A DNA stretch of 58,507 nucleotides, taken from Desulfobacterales bacterium (GTDB lineage Bacteria; Desulfobacterota; Desulfobacteria; Desulfobacterales; C00003060). The notes beneath the pieces are model-generated. The model made no database searches. It saw only the letters and a list, made by a program, of their open reading frames with translations, and was not told where the DNA came from. The translations under genes were made by a program, and so were the position numbers. This document shows, piece by piece, positions 8,466 to 17,025 of the stretch. The stretch is taken from contig JAUWXF010000005.1 in the NCBI GenBank assembly GCA_030616475.1, positions 1-58,507 of the forward strand, read 5' to 3'. Positions within the stretch are counted from its first letter, which is position 1; every line of letters starts with the position of its first letter.

Positions 8466-9428
8466 GTGATATTTCCTTACAAAAGGGTGGTTATGGTATT
8501 GCCGGCTCGATTAGGTGACACGATTCGTTATACACCTGCTATAAAACTATTAAAAAAAAACCGTCCTGAGATCAAAATTGATGTCATCTGCCTGACCGAC
8601 CTTGCAGGCAGTGTGTTGGCCCACAATCCAAGCATAAACCAGGTTAACGTATTGCCAACCAAAAGAGAAACCAAGCGAAAAATTGGTTGTTATGATATTG
8701 GCATCAATATCCATGATAGTGACAAAGCAAGACAATATTTTCATTGGTTAAAGGTGGATGTAATTAACCAATTGCCCCCGGATGACAATAAACACGCAGC
8801 TCAACAAGCTCTTGAGTTTATTCAATCGTTGTTAGAATGCGATATCTCAGAAAACGATCGCAGATACGACCTTTATCCTCAATCCCGTCACTTTGCCAAG
8901 GCAAAAGACCTTTTACTCTCCCAAGGGGCGTCCTTGAACGATGATATACTAATTGGCTGCCATTTGGGTTGCCACGGCATTGCAAAACGAGGCAAGAAAT
9001 TTTGGAAGCCTCTATTTTGGAAACCTTTGAAACTTAGGAGGATGTGGCCTTTGGAGAATTTCATTGTTCTTGAAGCTGCCGCACGAAAAAATGACCATCG
9101 AATACGCTTCGTCTTGACGGGTTCAAAGGGCGAAAAACTCCTTGGCAAAGCTTTTAAACAAAAATCAAATCATGTTATCGATTTTATTGGAAAAACATCT
9201 ATTTTGGACTTAACCGCCCTTATGAGTTATTTTAAATATTATATTACCTCAGATACTGGGGCGTTACATGTGGCCTGTGCGACTGATATTAATCTAATTG
9301 CATTATTTATTCCGCGGTACTTACAAAGATCGGCACCCTATCCGCGGCGGCCCAATCATACTGTGATCTGCCGCTCAAGCATGGATGAAATTCGAGTGCA
9401 AGACGTACTAGATGCCCTTGTAAGTTGA
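8466..9428 (+). CDS. GT9 heptosyltransferase-like protein
   Basis: A 320-residue ADP-heptose:LPS heptosyltransferase (GT9) family member. It has the N-terminal acceptor-side motif LPARLGDTIRYTPAIKLL, the mid-protein IGCHLGC segment, and the donor-binding motif TSDTGALHVACATDINLIALF near residue 262. It would transfer a heptose, or a related sugar from a nucleotide donor, onto the core. The start is the GTG at 8466; an internal ATG at codon 10 is possible. It is one of four GT9 proteins in the window, and which heptose it adds cannot be assigned. Confidence 0.85.
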   Translation: MIFPYKRVVMVLPARLGDTIRYTPAIKLLKKNRPEIKIDVICLTDLAGSVLAHNPSINQVNVLPTKRETKRKIGCYDIGINIHDSDKARQYFHWLKVDVINQLPPDDNKHAAQQALEFIQSLLECDISENDRRYDLYPQSRHFAKAKDLLLSQGASLNDDILIGCHLGCHGIAKRGKKFWKPLFWKPLKLRRMWPLENFIVLEAAARKNDHRIRFVLTGSKGEKLLGKAFKQKSNHVIDFIGKTSILDLTALMSYFKYYITSDTGALHVACATDINLIALFIPRYLQRSAPYPRRPNHTVICRSSMDEIRVQDVLDALVS

Positions 9429-9493
9429 AGTGTTTGCATTTTCAATTCCCATAGATTATTAGGAAATCTCTGTCCGTCTGAAGAGAGACTGAA

Positions 9494-10306
9494 TTGAACA
9501 ATACTGACATTCATTACAGTATTATTTTTCGAACCTGTGACGCTGTTTTTTCGGTGCATCGAACAGATAGACCCTTTGGACTCAAGAAAAAGGAGTTGAT
9601 TAGGATATGCTTTGTGAGCTTATATGAAGCGGTAAAGAGTTTTCCTCATCATATCCACATTCTAGGAGATGGACTATCTGAAGAAACCATGCATTTTTTT
9701 CAGCAATTCCCGGTTTCAGTCAGTAACTATAAGATGGGAAACGATGAATCAATCCGGCAAAGTATATTAAAAGCTCTTGAATTACCTGAAAATGACTGGA
9801 TATACTTCTGTGAAGATGATTACCTGCATCGGAAAGAAACATTTGTTTGCATCGATGAATTGATCCGACATCGCCATGCCATTTTATCTTATCAACCCAA
9901 GGAGCTTTGGAAGAAATGGTTCACCGGGCAACTAAGCCGGAAGCCCCTCTTTGTTCATCCCCCAGATTATCCAGATCGTTATCGCTCGAATCTAAATAAA
10001 GTTTCACTCCTATTTCATAGTTCCAACTGCCACTGGCGGCAAATCTCCAACACGACTTTTACTTTTTTAACAGAAGGAAAAACTGTCCACTGTTTCAAAA
10101 AATCTCTTCTAAAAGCAGCAAACGGAGCTCGCGATCGTTATTTGAGCCGTAAACTCTACGGACATCGAATCTTTTGGAGAAAGGCTTTATGTTTATCACC
10201 GGTTCCAGGAATAGCCACTCATATGCATATATCATCAATGACCCCTCTAGTGGACTGGGAAGAAGTTCTAATTAGCAATAAAAAGCTTTTAGAACAACAG
10301 CCATAA
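9494..10306 (+). CDS. Putative glycosyltransferase (GT-A-like), unassigned family
   Basis: A 270-residue protein with IIFRTCD near the N-terminus, HIHILGDGL (about 54-61), and an acidic cluster FCEDDYLH (D108-D109) after a hydrophobic strand, as in GT-A enzymes that bind a nucleotide-sugar through a DxD-like motif. Beyond that I do not recognise it. The start is a TTG at 9494, which is weakly supported. It sits 28 bp before a GT2 gene and after a GT9 gene, so a role in outer-core or O-chain assembly is the natural inference. Confidence 0.6.
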   Translation: MNNTDIHYSIIFRTCDAVFSVHRTDRPFGLKKKELIRICFVSLYEAVKSFPHHIHILGDGLSEETMHFFQQFPVSVSNYKMGNDESIRQSILKALELPENDWIYFCEDDYLHRKETFVCIDELIRHRHAILSYQPKELWKKWFTGQLSRKPLFVHPPDYPDRYRSNLNKVSLLFHSSNCHWRQISNTTFTFLTEGKTVHCFKKSLLKAANGARDRYLSRKLYGHRIFWRKALCLSPVPGIATHMHISSMTPLVDWEEVLISNKKLLEQQP

Positions 10307-10334
10307 TCCCGAGGCGAGCTCAGCTCAAGTTTAT

Positions 10335-11255
10335 ATGAAAAGAACAGTAGCAATAACGGTTAATTATAATAATTATAAAGATACAATAGAAGCAATAGAG
10401 AGTCTATTGAATGAAACCTATGCATATTATAGAATTATCATTGTAGATAATTGTTCTCCAAATGAATCAATCCATATGCTAAACAAAGCATTTGAAGCAA
10501 CTCATCAAGTGGTCTTAATAAAAAGCGACAGAAATGGTGGGTATGCTTACGGAATCAATCTTGGCATGAGATATGCCATAAAACATATTGAATTTGATTA
10601 CTTCCTTGTTATAAATAACGATACCATAACAGATGAGAGCTTAAATAAAACCTTTATAAGATATTACGAAACTAATAAAACTGCCAAAATAGGATTATTA
10701 TGCGGCAAAATATATTATTATGATGATGATAATAATAATAAAAGAATATGGTTTGCAGGAGGATATTTCTATAAGAAAAAATGTAAAGGGAGACATTATG
10801 GAGGCGGCGAAATTGATAATGGCCAATACAATGAAATAAAAGAGGTGTCTTTTGCGACAGGTTGTTTATGGTTTTTTGAGAAAGATTTGATAGATTGTAT
10901 AGGCTTTTTGCCGGAAGAGTATTTTATGTATTATGAAGATCTAGATTTTTCGCTAAAAGTACAGAAAAATGGATATAAAATAATATATATACCAGAAGCA
11001 CAAATATTTCATAAAGTAGGCGCCAGTATCGCTTTGAATGATGAAAAATCAAATACAAAAAATCTAAAAACAAATCTTTCTAACACGGAAAAAATAATAA
11101 TAGCCAGAAAATATTTGAGCTTTCCTTTGAGACTAAGATTTATGTTTTGGCTCATATACAAAAATATCGAGAGATTTTTTAGGTATTTATTTAAACATCG
11201 CAAATCAGTCAATACATTTCAAGGAGTAGTAGAAGGCATTAAATACAATATATAA
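10335..11255 (+). CDS. Family 2 glycosyltransferase (rhamnosyltransferase-like)
   Basis: A 306-residue GT2 enzyme. It has the N-terminal VNYNNYKDTIEAIESL, VDNCSPN at about 38-43, the metal-binding NND at 94-96 (VINNDT), and EEYFMYYEDLDFSLKVQKNG, the WbbL-type catalytic segment near 200. Such enzymes add rhamnose or similar sugars to lipid-linked or core glycans. Base composition is strikingly AT-rich compared with the flanking genes, with A/T at most third positions and runs such as GATGATGATAATAATAA. This points to recent transfer. The next gene, 25 bp downstream, shares the composition. Confidence 0.87.
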   Translation: MKRTVAITVNYNNYKDTIEAIESLLNETYAYYRIIIVDNCSPNESIHMLNKAFEATHQVVLIKSDRNGGYAYGINLGMRYAIKHIEFDYFLVINNDTITDESLNKTFIRYYETNKTAKIGLLCGKIYYYDDDNNNKRIWFAGGYFYKKKCKGRHYGGGEIDNGQYNEIKEVSFATGCLWFFEKDLIDCIGFLPEEYFMYYEDLDFSLKVQKNGYKIIYIPEAQIFHKVGASIALNDEKSNTKNLKTNLSNTEKIIIARKYLSFPLRLRFMFWLIYKNIERFFRYLFKHRKSVNTFQGVVEGIKYNI

Positions 11256-11279
11256 CAGACTGTGATTCCTGGAGACTAA

Positions 11280-11963
11280 ATGGGAAAAAGATTAAGAAAA
11301 CTTTTACCTGCCAAAGCTTATGAATTTTGCAGCAATTTTTCCTGTTACTTTAAATTAAGACTAAAAAATATATTGCCAGCAGAAATTTATAAGTTTTTCA
11401 GCTTTTCGCATCAATTTAAATTAATAAGGCGTCGTGTATTCGGACGTGCTACAAGTCAGTTAGAAACAACTAAAGCAAGACCTCGTCGTGTAAAAGAAGG
11501 TTTTTTTGAAAAATACTGCAAAGGCAGCGGGATAGATATTGGATATGGTGGTGATTTAGTAGTGCCAAATTGCCAGGGTTGGGATATAGAACATGGCGAT
11601 GCACAATATTTAAAAGGGCTGGAAAGCGACAATTTCGATTTTGTTTATTCTTCTCATACGCTTGAGCATTTGATAAATTTGGAAGTGGCATTAAAAAGTT
11701 GGTGGAATGTATTAAGAAGAAATGGATATTTGATTATTTATATTCCACACAGACATTTATATGAGGAGAAAAAAACACTGCCTTCAGCCAAGAATCCAGA
11801 TCATAAACATTTTTTTTTGGTAGAGGAAGATGATCCGCCGGATACTGTAGGTGTTGTTCCACTTATTAAAAGAGTTTTGACTAATCATGAAATAGTATAT
11901 GCAAAAGAATGTAGTGAAAATGGTGAGTATTCAATTGAGATTGTAGTTAGAAAACATTGCTAA
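11280..11963 (+). CDS. SAM-dependent methyltransferase, class I
   Basis: A 227-residue protein with a basic N-terminal 70 residues and a Rossmann methyltransferase core. Motif I is GIDIGYGGD (about 83-91), followed by WDIEHGDAQYL, DFVYSSHTLEHL, then WNVLRRNGYLIIYIPH. The EHL motif resembles glycan or polyketide methyltransferases of the Methyltransf_11 group. Its placement after an AT-rich GT2 gene suggests methylation of the terminal sugar of a surface glycan (inference). It shares the AT-rich composition and ends the plus-strand run before a convergent acyltransferase. Confidence 0.8.
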   Translation: MGKRLRKLLPAKAYEFCSNFSCYFKLRLKNILPAEIYKFFSFSHQFKLIRRRVFGRATSQLETTKARPRRVKEGFFEKYCKGSGIDIGYGGDLVVPNCQGWDIEHGDAQYLKGLESDNFDFVYSSHTLEHLINLEVALKSWWNVLRRNGYLIIYIPHRHLYEEKKTLPSAKNPDHKHFFLVEEDDPPDTVGVVPLIKRVLTNHEIVYAKECSENGEYSIEIVVRKHC

Positions 11964-12041
11964 TGGGGGCGCATCTAATAGTTCACATTTGAGCATCGGG
12001 CAACCGTCACGGGGAATCTCTTATTGAATCAGGCCATGGCC

Positions 12042-13025
12042 TCACCCCTTAGTCGATCCGGCCCACCTCTTTTCTCTGCGCCGTTGTCGCCTGGCCAGAT
12101 CTTCCGGGTATAGATATGGATACCGCCGTTTCCAGCGTTTGTGAAACCAAAACCACTGCTCTGGATATGCCCTTACTGCTTTTTCGATAGCTGAAGTCAT
12201 AATCTGTGTGTTTTCCTTTAAGTCAGCACGCAAGTCCTCTGTTCTCTTCACGGCAAGAGGTGGTTCTGCGACCAAGGTGAGCGTATCGTCTGCTTCTCTT
12301 ATGCAGAAAACTGGCAGGACCGGGCTATCATATCGTCTGGCCAGCAAAGCAGCGGCGGGAGTCGCGGTGACAGTCCGGTTAAAAAAAGAAACCTCAACCC
12401 CTTCTGAGCGTTTGGTACCCTGGTCGATCAATAATCCCAATGCTTTCCCATTACGTAGGGTCCGGGCCATTTTGGGTAATGCCCGTTTCTTATCTAGAAC
12501 AATATTGCCAAAACGACCCCGAAGTCTATGAATCCAGCGACCAAGCGTGTTGGACTGAATCTGTCTGGCCACCAATACCAGGGGCTTCTGGAGATAGCAA
12601 GAAACCAATAGGGGAGCCATTTCCCAGTTCCCCAAGTGAGCCGAAATCATGATAATCCCTTTAGGGCTTTTTATAGCGTTAAGCAAATTCTCTTCTCCTC
12701 TGATTCGGACTTTGCCCAGTATATCCTCCCTGGAAAAGCACGTCATTTGACAGATTTCCGTAAGGGTAATCCCTATGTTTTGAAAAACACGCTTGGAGAG
12801 TTTTTGGATGCTTTCCCGGGACCATTCAGGATGGGTGAATTGCAAATTGCGCCTCACGATGCGTCGATGACGTAGATCCACGATGTATGCAAACATCCCC
12901 AATAATCTGCCAACATGAGCAATATGCTTTTGTGGGATACTTGCAATAAAAGCTGTTAATGTGCCGGTAAAACCTTGAGACTTTCTCAATCTCTGTTGCC
13001 CCTGTTCTTCTCTTTTCCCTGCCAT
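12042..13025 (-). CDS. LpxL/HtrB-type late lipid A acyltransferase
   Basis: A member of the LpxL/LpxM/HtrB family of inner-membrane enzymes that add secondary acyl chains to Kdo-lipid A. The 327-residue protein has the catalytic HLGNWE motif (about H130...E135), GLLIDQGTK, a downstream PVFCIRE strand, and EQWFWFHKRWKRR near the C-terminus, all typical. It starts at the ATG at 13025, which has AGGA upstream; an ATG at 13037 is in frame but abuts a REP-like repeat. It is the only minus-strand gene in the 3-23 kb block and faces the AT-rich genes. Confidence 0.9.
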   Translation of the reverse strand: MAGKREEQGQQRLRKSQGFTGTLTAFIASIPQKHIAHVGRLLGMFAYIVDLRHRRIVRRNLQFTHPEWSRESIQKLSKRVFQNIGITLTEICQMTCFSREDILGKVRIRGEENLLNAIKSPKGIIMISAHLGNWEMAPLLVSCYLQKPLVLVARQIQSNTLGRWIHRLRGRFGNIVLDKKRALPKMARTLRNGKALGLLIDQGTKRSEGVEVSFFNRTVTATPAAALLARRYDSPVLPVFCIREADDTLTLVAEPPLAVKRTEDLRADLKENTQIMTSAIEKAVRAYPEQWFWFHKRWKRRYPYLYPEDLARRQRRREKRWAGSTKG

Positions 13026-13033
13026 AGATATCC

Positions 13034-13081
13034 TCATAAAATCGCTTCGCGATTTTATACGACGCGGCTCCGCCGCTCAAA
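13034..13081 (+). repeat. REP-like palindromic repeat, partial copy
   Basis: Contains ATAAAATCGCTTCGCGATTT followed by the palindrome GCGGCTCCGCCGC, as in the full copies at 47994-48069 and 56162-56241, but lacks their AAGGAAATTCC end. It lies directly upstream of the acyltransferase start. Confidence 0.7.
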
Positions 13082-13166
13082 GAGTGCCGCTAACGAGTAA
13101 CAAACAAAAGCTAAGCTGTCAACGCCCAACACAAGTCCATTTTTGGGGGGGGTGATTTAAAATTGA

Positions 13167-13370
13167 CACACTACGGCTTTTTCACTATTATCCTTCGTCG
13201 TAAAGGAAGTTTCCAGCACAAACATGCTTTCCGGCATAACTCCGACCAGGCTTCTGCCCCGGGGCGCAGCGGAAGCGGGATATTCTTTTGAAGACGTCAT
13301 CCCCAGGCTCATCGAACCCGGTCTTGAGGGAACAAGAATAGTGATAGCCATCCCAAACGGTTGTGAATGA
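13167..13370 (+). pseudogene. Unrecognised 3' gene remnant before waaA
   Basis: A frame open from 13167 to the TGA at 13368-13370 encodes about 67 residues with no start at a sensible place (first ATG at 13224). Its codons are rich in third-position G/C like waaA, and the peptide ([36 protein letters not shown]) looks like a real C-terminal domain. The stop overlaps the possible GTG start of waaA, as in a former operon. I do not recognise the family. It is probably the truncated end of an upstream neighbour cut off by rearrangement near 13160. Confidence 0.45.
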
Positions 13371-13374
13371 ACCC

Positions 13375-14655
13375 ATGGCGAACAACTTGGCACAAAAAGC
13401 CGCCTTTTGGCTATACAACCTGGCCTGGGGGCTCGCCGTTCCGGCGCTTCGCCTTAACCACCGCCTTGCCGAGGGATTCGAGCAGCGGACGCTTCAGCAC
13501 AAGGTGCAGGCGGCGGACCTGTGGATTCAAGCCGCCTCTGCCGGCGAATCGTATCTCGCCTGGGCGATCCTGAAAAACTTAAGGCCCGCCCATCCGGTAA
13601 GGGTCATGTTAACATCCAACACCAGCCAGGGAATAGAAATCCTGGAACGCGCTATCGACGACATCACTCCGAACAAGAGGTACGTGAGCGTATGCGCGGC
13701 CTATTTTCCGTTTGACAAGCCTGCCATCATGGATACGGCCGTCAGGAACGTTCGCCCCAAGACCGTGGTTCTTCTGGAATCGGAGATGTGGCCCGGTCTT
13801 CTGGCTGCGTTAAGAAAATACGGCTGTAAGACAATAATCATAAACGGCAGGATTACCGAGAAAAGCCTGACCAGGTACCTCGCCTGGCCCTCGCTTTGGC
13901 ATACGCTCAGGCCGGATAAAATTCTCGCCGTCTCCGAAAACGACGCCAAACGTTTCGCCACGCTATTCGGCAAAGAACACGTGGACGTGATGCCCAACAT
14001 GAAATTCGACCGGCTCGGTCCCACCGAGCCCGTGCCCAACACAAAAAATCCACTCGAAAAAATTCTTCGGCACGGCACACCTTTGCTTGTGCTCGGTTCC
14101 GTCAGGCGCGAGGAGGAACCCCTCGTGGAAAGGATTATTGTCGATATCCACCACAGGCAGCCCGAGACTGTTATCGGGCTGTTTCCGCGGCACATGCACA
14201 GGATAAAATACTGGGAAAAGGCCCTGGACCGTCTGGCGATACCATGGGCGTTGCGGTCCAAAACCAAAACGCACGTCCGGTACGGAACGGTTATCCTCTG
14301 GGACACCTTCGGCGAGCTGACCCTGGCCTATGAACTGTCAAAAGCCGCGTTCGTGGGCGGCAGTCTCGTGCCTCTCGGCGGGCAGAATTTTCTGGAAGCC
14401 CTCACCTGCGGAGTCGTCCCGGTTATCGGCCCCTCCTGGGAAAACTTCGCCTGGGTGGGCCGCGAAATCGTGGAGCAGGGGCTTGTCCGCAATACAGCCG
14501 ATTGGAAGGAGGTTGCGGATGCCCTGGTGGAGGGCATGACAAAATCGCCGTCGCACGAAGAAGTGCGTGAAGCGGCCCTTACGTACGTGAAAGACCGCCA
14601 GGGCGGCACTACCCGCGCCTGCCGTCTTGTTGCCGAATTTCTCAATAGCCCATGA
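13375..14655 (+). CDS. waaA: 3-deoxy-D-manno-octulosonic acid (Kdo) transferase WaaA
   Basis: Transfers Kdo from CMP-Kdo to lipid IVA (GT30), the first step of core assembly at the inner membrane. The 426-residue protein has an N-terminal hydrophobic anchor (FWLYNLAWGLAVPALRL), the catalytic region AASAGESYLAWAIL with the conserved glutamate, LTSNTSQG, LLESEMWPGLL, and the C-terminal GT-B motif GGSLVPLGGQNFLEAL. All are diagnostic. The start could be the ATG at 13375 or the GTG at 13363. Composition is markedly more GC-rich than the flanking LPS genes. Both neighbours are decayed. Confidence 0.93.
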   Translation: MANNLAQKAAFWLYNLAWGLAVPALRLNHRLAEGFEQRTLQHKVQAADLWIQAASAGESYLAWAILKNLRPAHPVRVMLTSNTSQGIEILERAIDDITPNKRYVSVCAAYFPFDKPAIMDTAVRNVRPKTVVLLESEMWPGLLAALRKYGCKTIIINGRITEKSLTRYLAWPSLWHTLRPDKILAVSENDAKRFATLFGKEHVDVMPNMKFDRLGPTEPVPNTKNPLEKILRHGTPLLVLGSVRREEEPLVERIIVDIHHRQPETVIGLFPRHMHRIKYWEKALDRLAIPWALRSKTKTHVRYGTVILWDTFGELTLAYELSKAAFVGGSLVPLGGQNFLEALTCGVVPVIGPSWENFAWVGREIVEQGLVRNTADWKEVADALVEGMTKSPSHEEVREAALTYVKDRQGGTTRACRLVAEFLNSP

Positions 14656-14684
14656 ACAAAGCCGGCTCAATGCGGATTAGGTTT

Positions 14685-14820
14685 TGCGGGCGGCGTAAAG
14701 CCGCCCCTACACCTCTCTGTGTGACATGTAGGGGCGGGCTCACCCTGGCGCGACATGCCCGGCATAAGCAAACATGATTCAATTCCAGGTCTGGACCAGG
14801 GTTTATCCCGCCCGACTCAA
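14685..14820. repeat. Palindromic GC-rich repeats (GCGGGCGG / CCCTGGCGCGAC types)
   Basis: 14688-14735 holds a CGGGCGGCGTAAAGCCGCCC palindrome and GTAGGGGCGGGC, related to 24644-24724. It is followed by CACCCTGGCGCGAC (about 14740) and CCAGGTCTGGACCAGGG (14787-14803), the same pair found at 33830-33890, 36340-36450 and 52345-52580. No gene is visible between waaA and the kdsB remnant. Confidence 0.7.
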
Positions 14821-14838
14821 TGCCCAATTTTTAATACA

Positions 14839-15026
14839 ATGAATAAACTACCGAAATGCTACGGGGTTATCCCAGCACGCTACGGATCCAGGCGTTTTCC
14901 CTGCAAGCCGCTGGCCAAGATTCTCGGCAGGCCCATGTTTTGGCACTTTTTGAGCGAGCCAGGCGGTGCCCCGAACTGTCGCAGATCCTCCTGGCCACAG
15001 ACGACGACCGGATTATTTCGGCCGCA
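14839..15026 (+). pseudogene. kdsB: Truncated, frameshifted kdsB (CMP-Kdo synthetase)
   Basis: The ATG at 14839 opens CYGVIPARYGSRRFPCKPLA, the unmistakable N-terminus of KdsB, although the invariant glycine of RFPGKPLA is replaced by cysteine. At 14947-14951 one base is missing: the original frame runs into missense, while the frame beginning at 14952 continues as ERARRCPELSQILLATDDDR and IISAA, as in intact KdsB. Similarity stops near 15026 after about 63 of the usual ~250 residues. It is therefore a dead 5' fragment. Its position right after waaA mirrors known waaA-kdsB linkage. A functional kdsB must lie outside the window if Kdo is made. Confidence 0.85.
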
Positions 15027-15063
15027 ACACCTCAAATCACCATATGTTGACACGACAACCTGC

Positions 15064-15092
15064 TTGACACACAAGCCTCGTTTCTCTATAAT
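15064..15092 (+). promoter_or_regulatory. Consensus sigma70-type promoter
   Basis: TTGACA at 15064-15069, a 17-bp spacer, and TATAAT at 15087-15092: both hexamers match the consensus exactly with ideal spacing. Transcription would start near 15099 and give a leader of about 100 nt before the ATG at 15203. That leader contains GGTCTC (15135 region) and GAGACC (15180 region), which could pair. The promoter lies just beyond the broken kdsB and can drive the kinase and following GT9 genes. Confidence 0.75.
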
Positions 15093-15202
15093 TCCGTGAC
15101 ACAACAAAGAATTCTTATCATTTCGATATGTTAAGGTCTCAGTCAGGGAATTTGGATGTATATCGCTTGGAGAAACGCGGGAGACCCTATACGTAGTGTG
15201 TA

Positions 15203-15910
15203 ATGAGTACGGCACTAACCAGAACATATGATTCGTATCATTTCGGATCGTCGTCAGATCTTACTGACCAACAATTGAAGAAGCTCATCAGACTCTTTAA
15301 TACGCCTACCAATGCCGTTGATTCGGTCCTTGGTGGAAGAAGTTCGGTTACCATTGCTCAGCTTGACGGGATAGGATCTGTGGTGGTTAAGTATTATACC
15401 CGTGGAGGGCTTATTCGATACATGGTCAAACGGAGATATCTGAAGTGGGGAAAAACGCGTTGTCAGATTGAGTATGAGCTGTTGCAGAAAGTAAGGAACC
15501 TCGGTGTAAGTGCCCCCGAACCGATTGTCTATGCCTTCCGGGGCGGCTTGTTTTATAAAGGGTGGCTTGTAACCAGAGAGATTAAAGAAAAACAAACACT
15601 TGCTGAACTCAGTTGTGCAGATGAGGAACGTGCTCACATTGTGATGAAAGATCTCATCAATCAGGTCTCCACTCTTATCAATAATAATATCTTTCATGTC
15701 GATTTGCATCCCGGCAACGTATTGGTGGACAGTGGTGGCCGGGTATTTCTCCTCGATTTTGACAAGGCCTGTCTTTCTCGGAGAAATAAAAATAAGTTGC
15801 GAGATCAATACCTTAGTCGTTGGCGGCGCGCGGTAATCAAGCATCGGTTGCCGGAGATGCTCTGCGAAACGCTGGGTGCAGGGCTTGGGAAAAATTACGA
15901 AGTTAAGTGA
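15203..15910 (+). CDS. KdkA/WaaP-type LPS kinase (probable Kdo kinase)
   Basis: A 235-residue kinase-fold protein of the KdkA/lipopolysaccharide kinase family. The ATP lysine is K63 (VVVKYY); TRGGLIRYMVKRRYLKWGKT follows, typical of KdkA. The catalytic loop is FHVDLHPGNVLV (D167, N172), then LLDFDKA (D185). KdkA phosphorylates Kdo; members of this fold can also act on heptose, so the acceptor is inferred. It lies downstream of a perfect promoter, and its stop is 17 bp before the next gene's ATG. Confidence 0.8.
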   Translation: MSTALTRTYDSYHFGSSSDLTDQQLKKLIRLFNTPTNAVDSVLGGRSSVTIAQLDGIGSVVVKYYTRGGLIRYMVKRRYLKWGKTRCQIEYELLQKVRNLGVSAPEPIVYAFRGGLFYKGWLVTREIKEKQTLAELSCADEERAHIVMKDLINQVSTLINNNIFHVDLHPGNVLVDSGGRVFLLDFDKACLSRRNKNKLRDQYLSRWRRAVIKHRLPEMLCETLGAGLGKNYEVK

Positions 15911-15927
15911 ACGTTAGAGAGACAGCT

Positions 15928-17007
15928 ATGGTCGCAACTTCTACTAAAAAGCCATCTCCTTCGATTCTGATCATTCTGATGGGATCCCTGGGGGATGTGG
16001 TGCGAGGGCTATGTTTAGTGTCTCATATTAAAAATCATCTACCAGAGAGTAGTGTAACATGGCTCGTAGAGCCTAAGTGGGCTGAACTGGTAGGCTTTCA
16101 TCCCCAAATTGATAAGATGATAGTCTTTAACCGTTCCAGTAGTGTTCCAGCGGTATGGAATCTGTATAAGGATTTAGCTCAAGAACGCTTTGATATTACC
16201 CTCGACCTTCAGCGTCACTTTAAGAGTGGCTTTTTCTCGCTGCTTTCAAGGGCAAAAAAACGGATTGGTTTCAATCGACGCAATGCAAAGGAGTTTAATT
16301 GGTTCTTTAATAATGAACAAATCGATTACGTTAGCGACGAATTGCCTAAATTGCGTCATTATCTGAAGTTTACGGAATACCTAGGGCTATCCGAGCCAGC
16401 TTCCCTGGAATTCGGCTTTTCTTCGCTTGATTTGAAGGCTGTTGCGCCAAGCATCGTCGCTGAGATAAGCGATCCCTTTATCGCTGTTGTGATGGGATCC
16501 TCCTGGGAGTCAAAAGACTGGTTCCCCGAGCAATATTGCCGGTTAGTGAAAGATATCCTTTCTTCCGGAAAAAGGCAAGTTGTGCTCCTTGGTGATCGTT
16601 CGAAGGTAACTCCTGCTGCCACGCTTTTTGAAGAGATTGGCTCCTCGGGGCTGATCAATCTGGTTGGCAAGACGTCGCTTCTTGAACTTGTCGCCGTACT
16701 TAAGAGCGCCGCGGTTGGTGTCGGCCCCGACTCCGGACCGGGTCATCTGGCAGCAGCGGTGGGAACTCCGTATGTATCACTTTTTGGCCCAACCTCCCCC
16801 AGGCGAGTAGCACCTTATGGAAGTGAACACCTTGTCGTTCAATCCGGAGTCAGTTGTGCTCCCTGTTATAAAAAGCGATGTCCCGGCCTTGACAGGCTCT
16901 GCATGCGCCTTGTGAGTGTTGAAGCGGTGGAGGAAAAACTTTCGCAAGCGCTTGCGATGTGTGGTACTAGGGAGACGGAAAAAAAATGGAATCTCGTAAC
17001 ATTTTAG
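15928..17007 (+). CDS. GT9 ADP-heptose:LPS heptosyltransferase
   Basis: A 359-residue GT9 enzyme. It has ILIILMGSLGDVVRGLCLV at the N-terminus, the central VVMGSSWESKDWFPEQY strand, the donor motif GVGPDSGPGHLAAAVGTPYV, SLFGPT, and a C-terminal cysteine set (CAPCYKKRCPGLDRLCM) seen in many heptosyltransferases. It would add L,D- or D,D-heptose to the inner core; WaaC-like activity is possible but not proven. The ATG at 15928 has AGAGAG upstream. A GTG at 15907 overlapping the previous stop (GTGA) is an alternative. Confidence 0.88.
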   Translation: MVATSTKKPSPSILIILMGSLGDVVRGLCLVSHIKNHLPESSVTWLVEPKWAELVGFHPQIDKMIVFNRSSSVPAVWNLYKDLAQERFDITLDLQRHFKSGFFSLLSRAKKRIGFNRRNAKEFNWFFNNEQIDYVSDELPKLRHYLKFTEYLGLSEPASLEFGFSSLDLKAVAPSIVAEISDPFIAVVMGSSWESKDWFPEQYCRLVKDILSSGKRQVVLLGDRSKVTPAATLFEEIGSSGLINLVGKTSLLELVAVLKSAAVGVGPDSGPGHLAAAVGTPYVSLFGPTSPRRVAPYGSEHLVVQSGVSCAPCYKKRCPGLDRLCMRLVSVEAVEEKLSQALAMCGTRETEKKWNLVTF

Positions 17008-17025
17008 TTCTTTGAAACGATCGTC

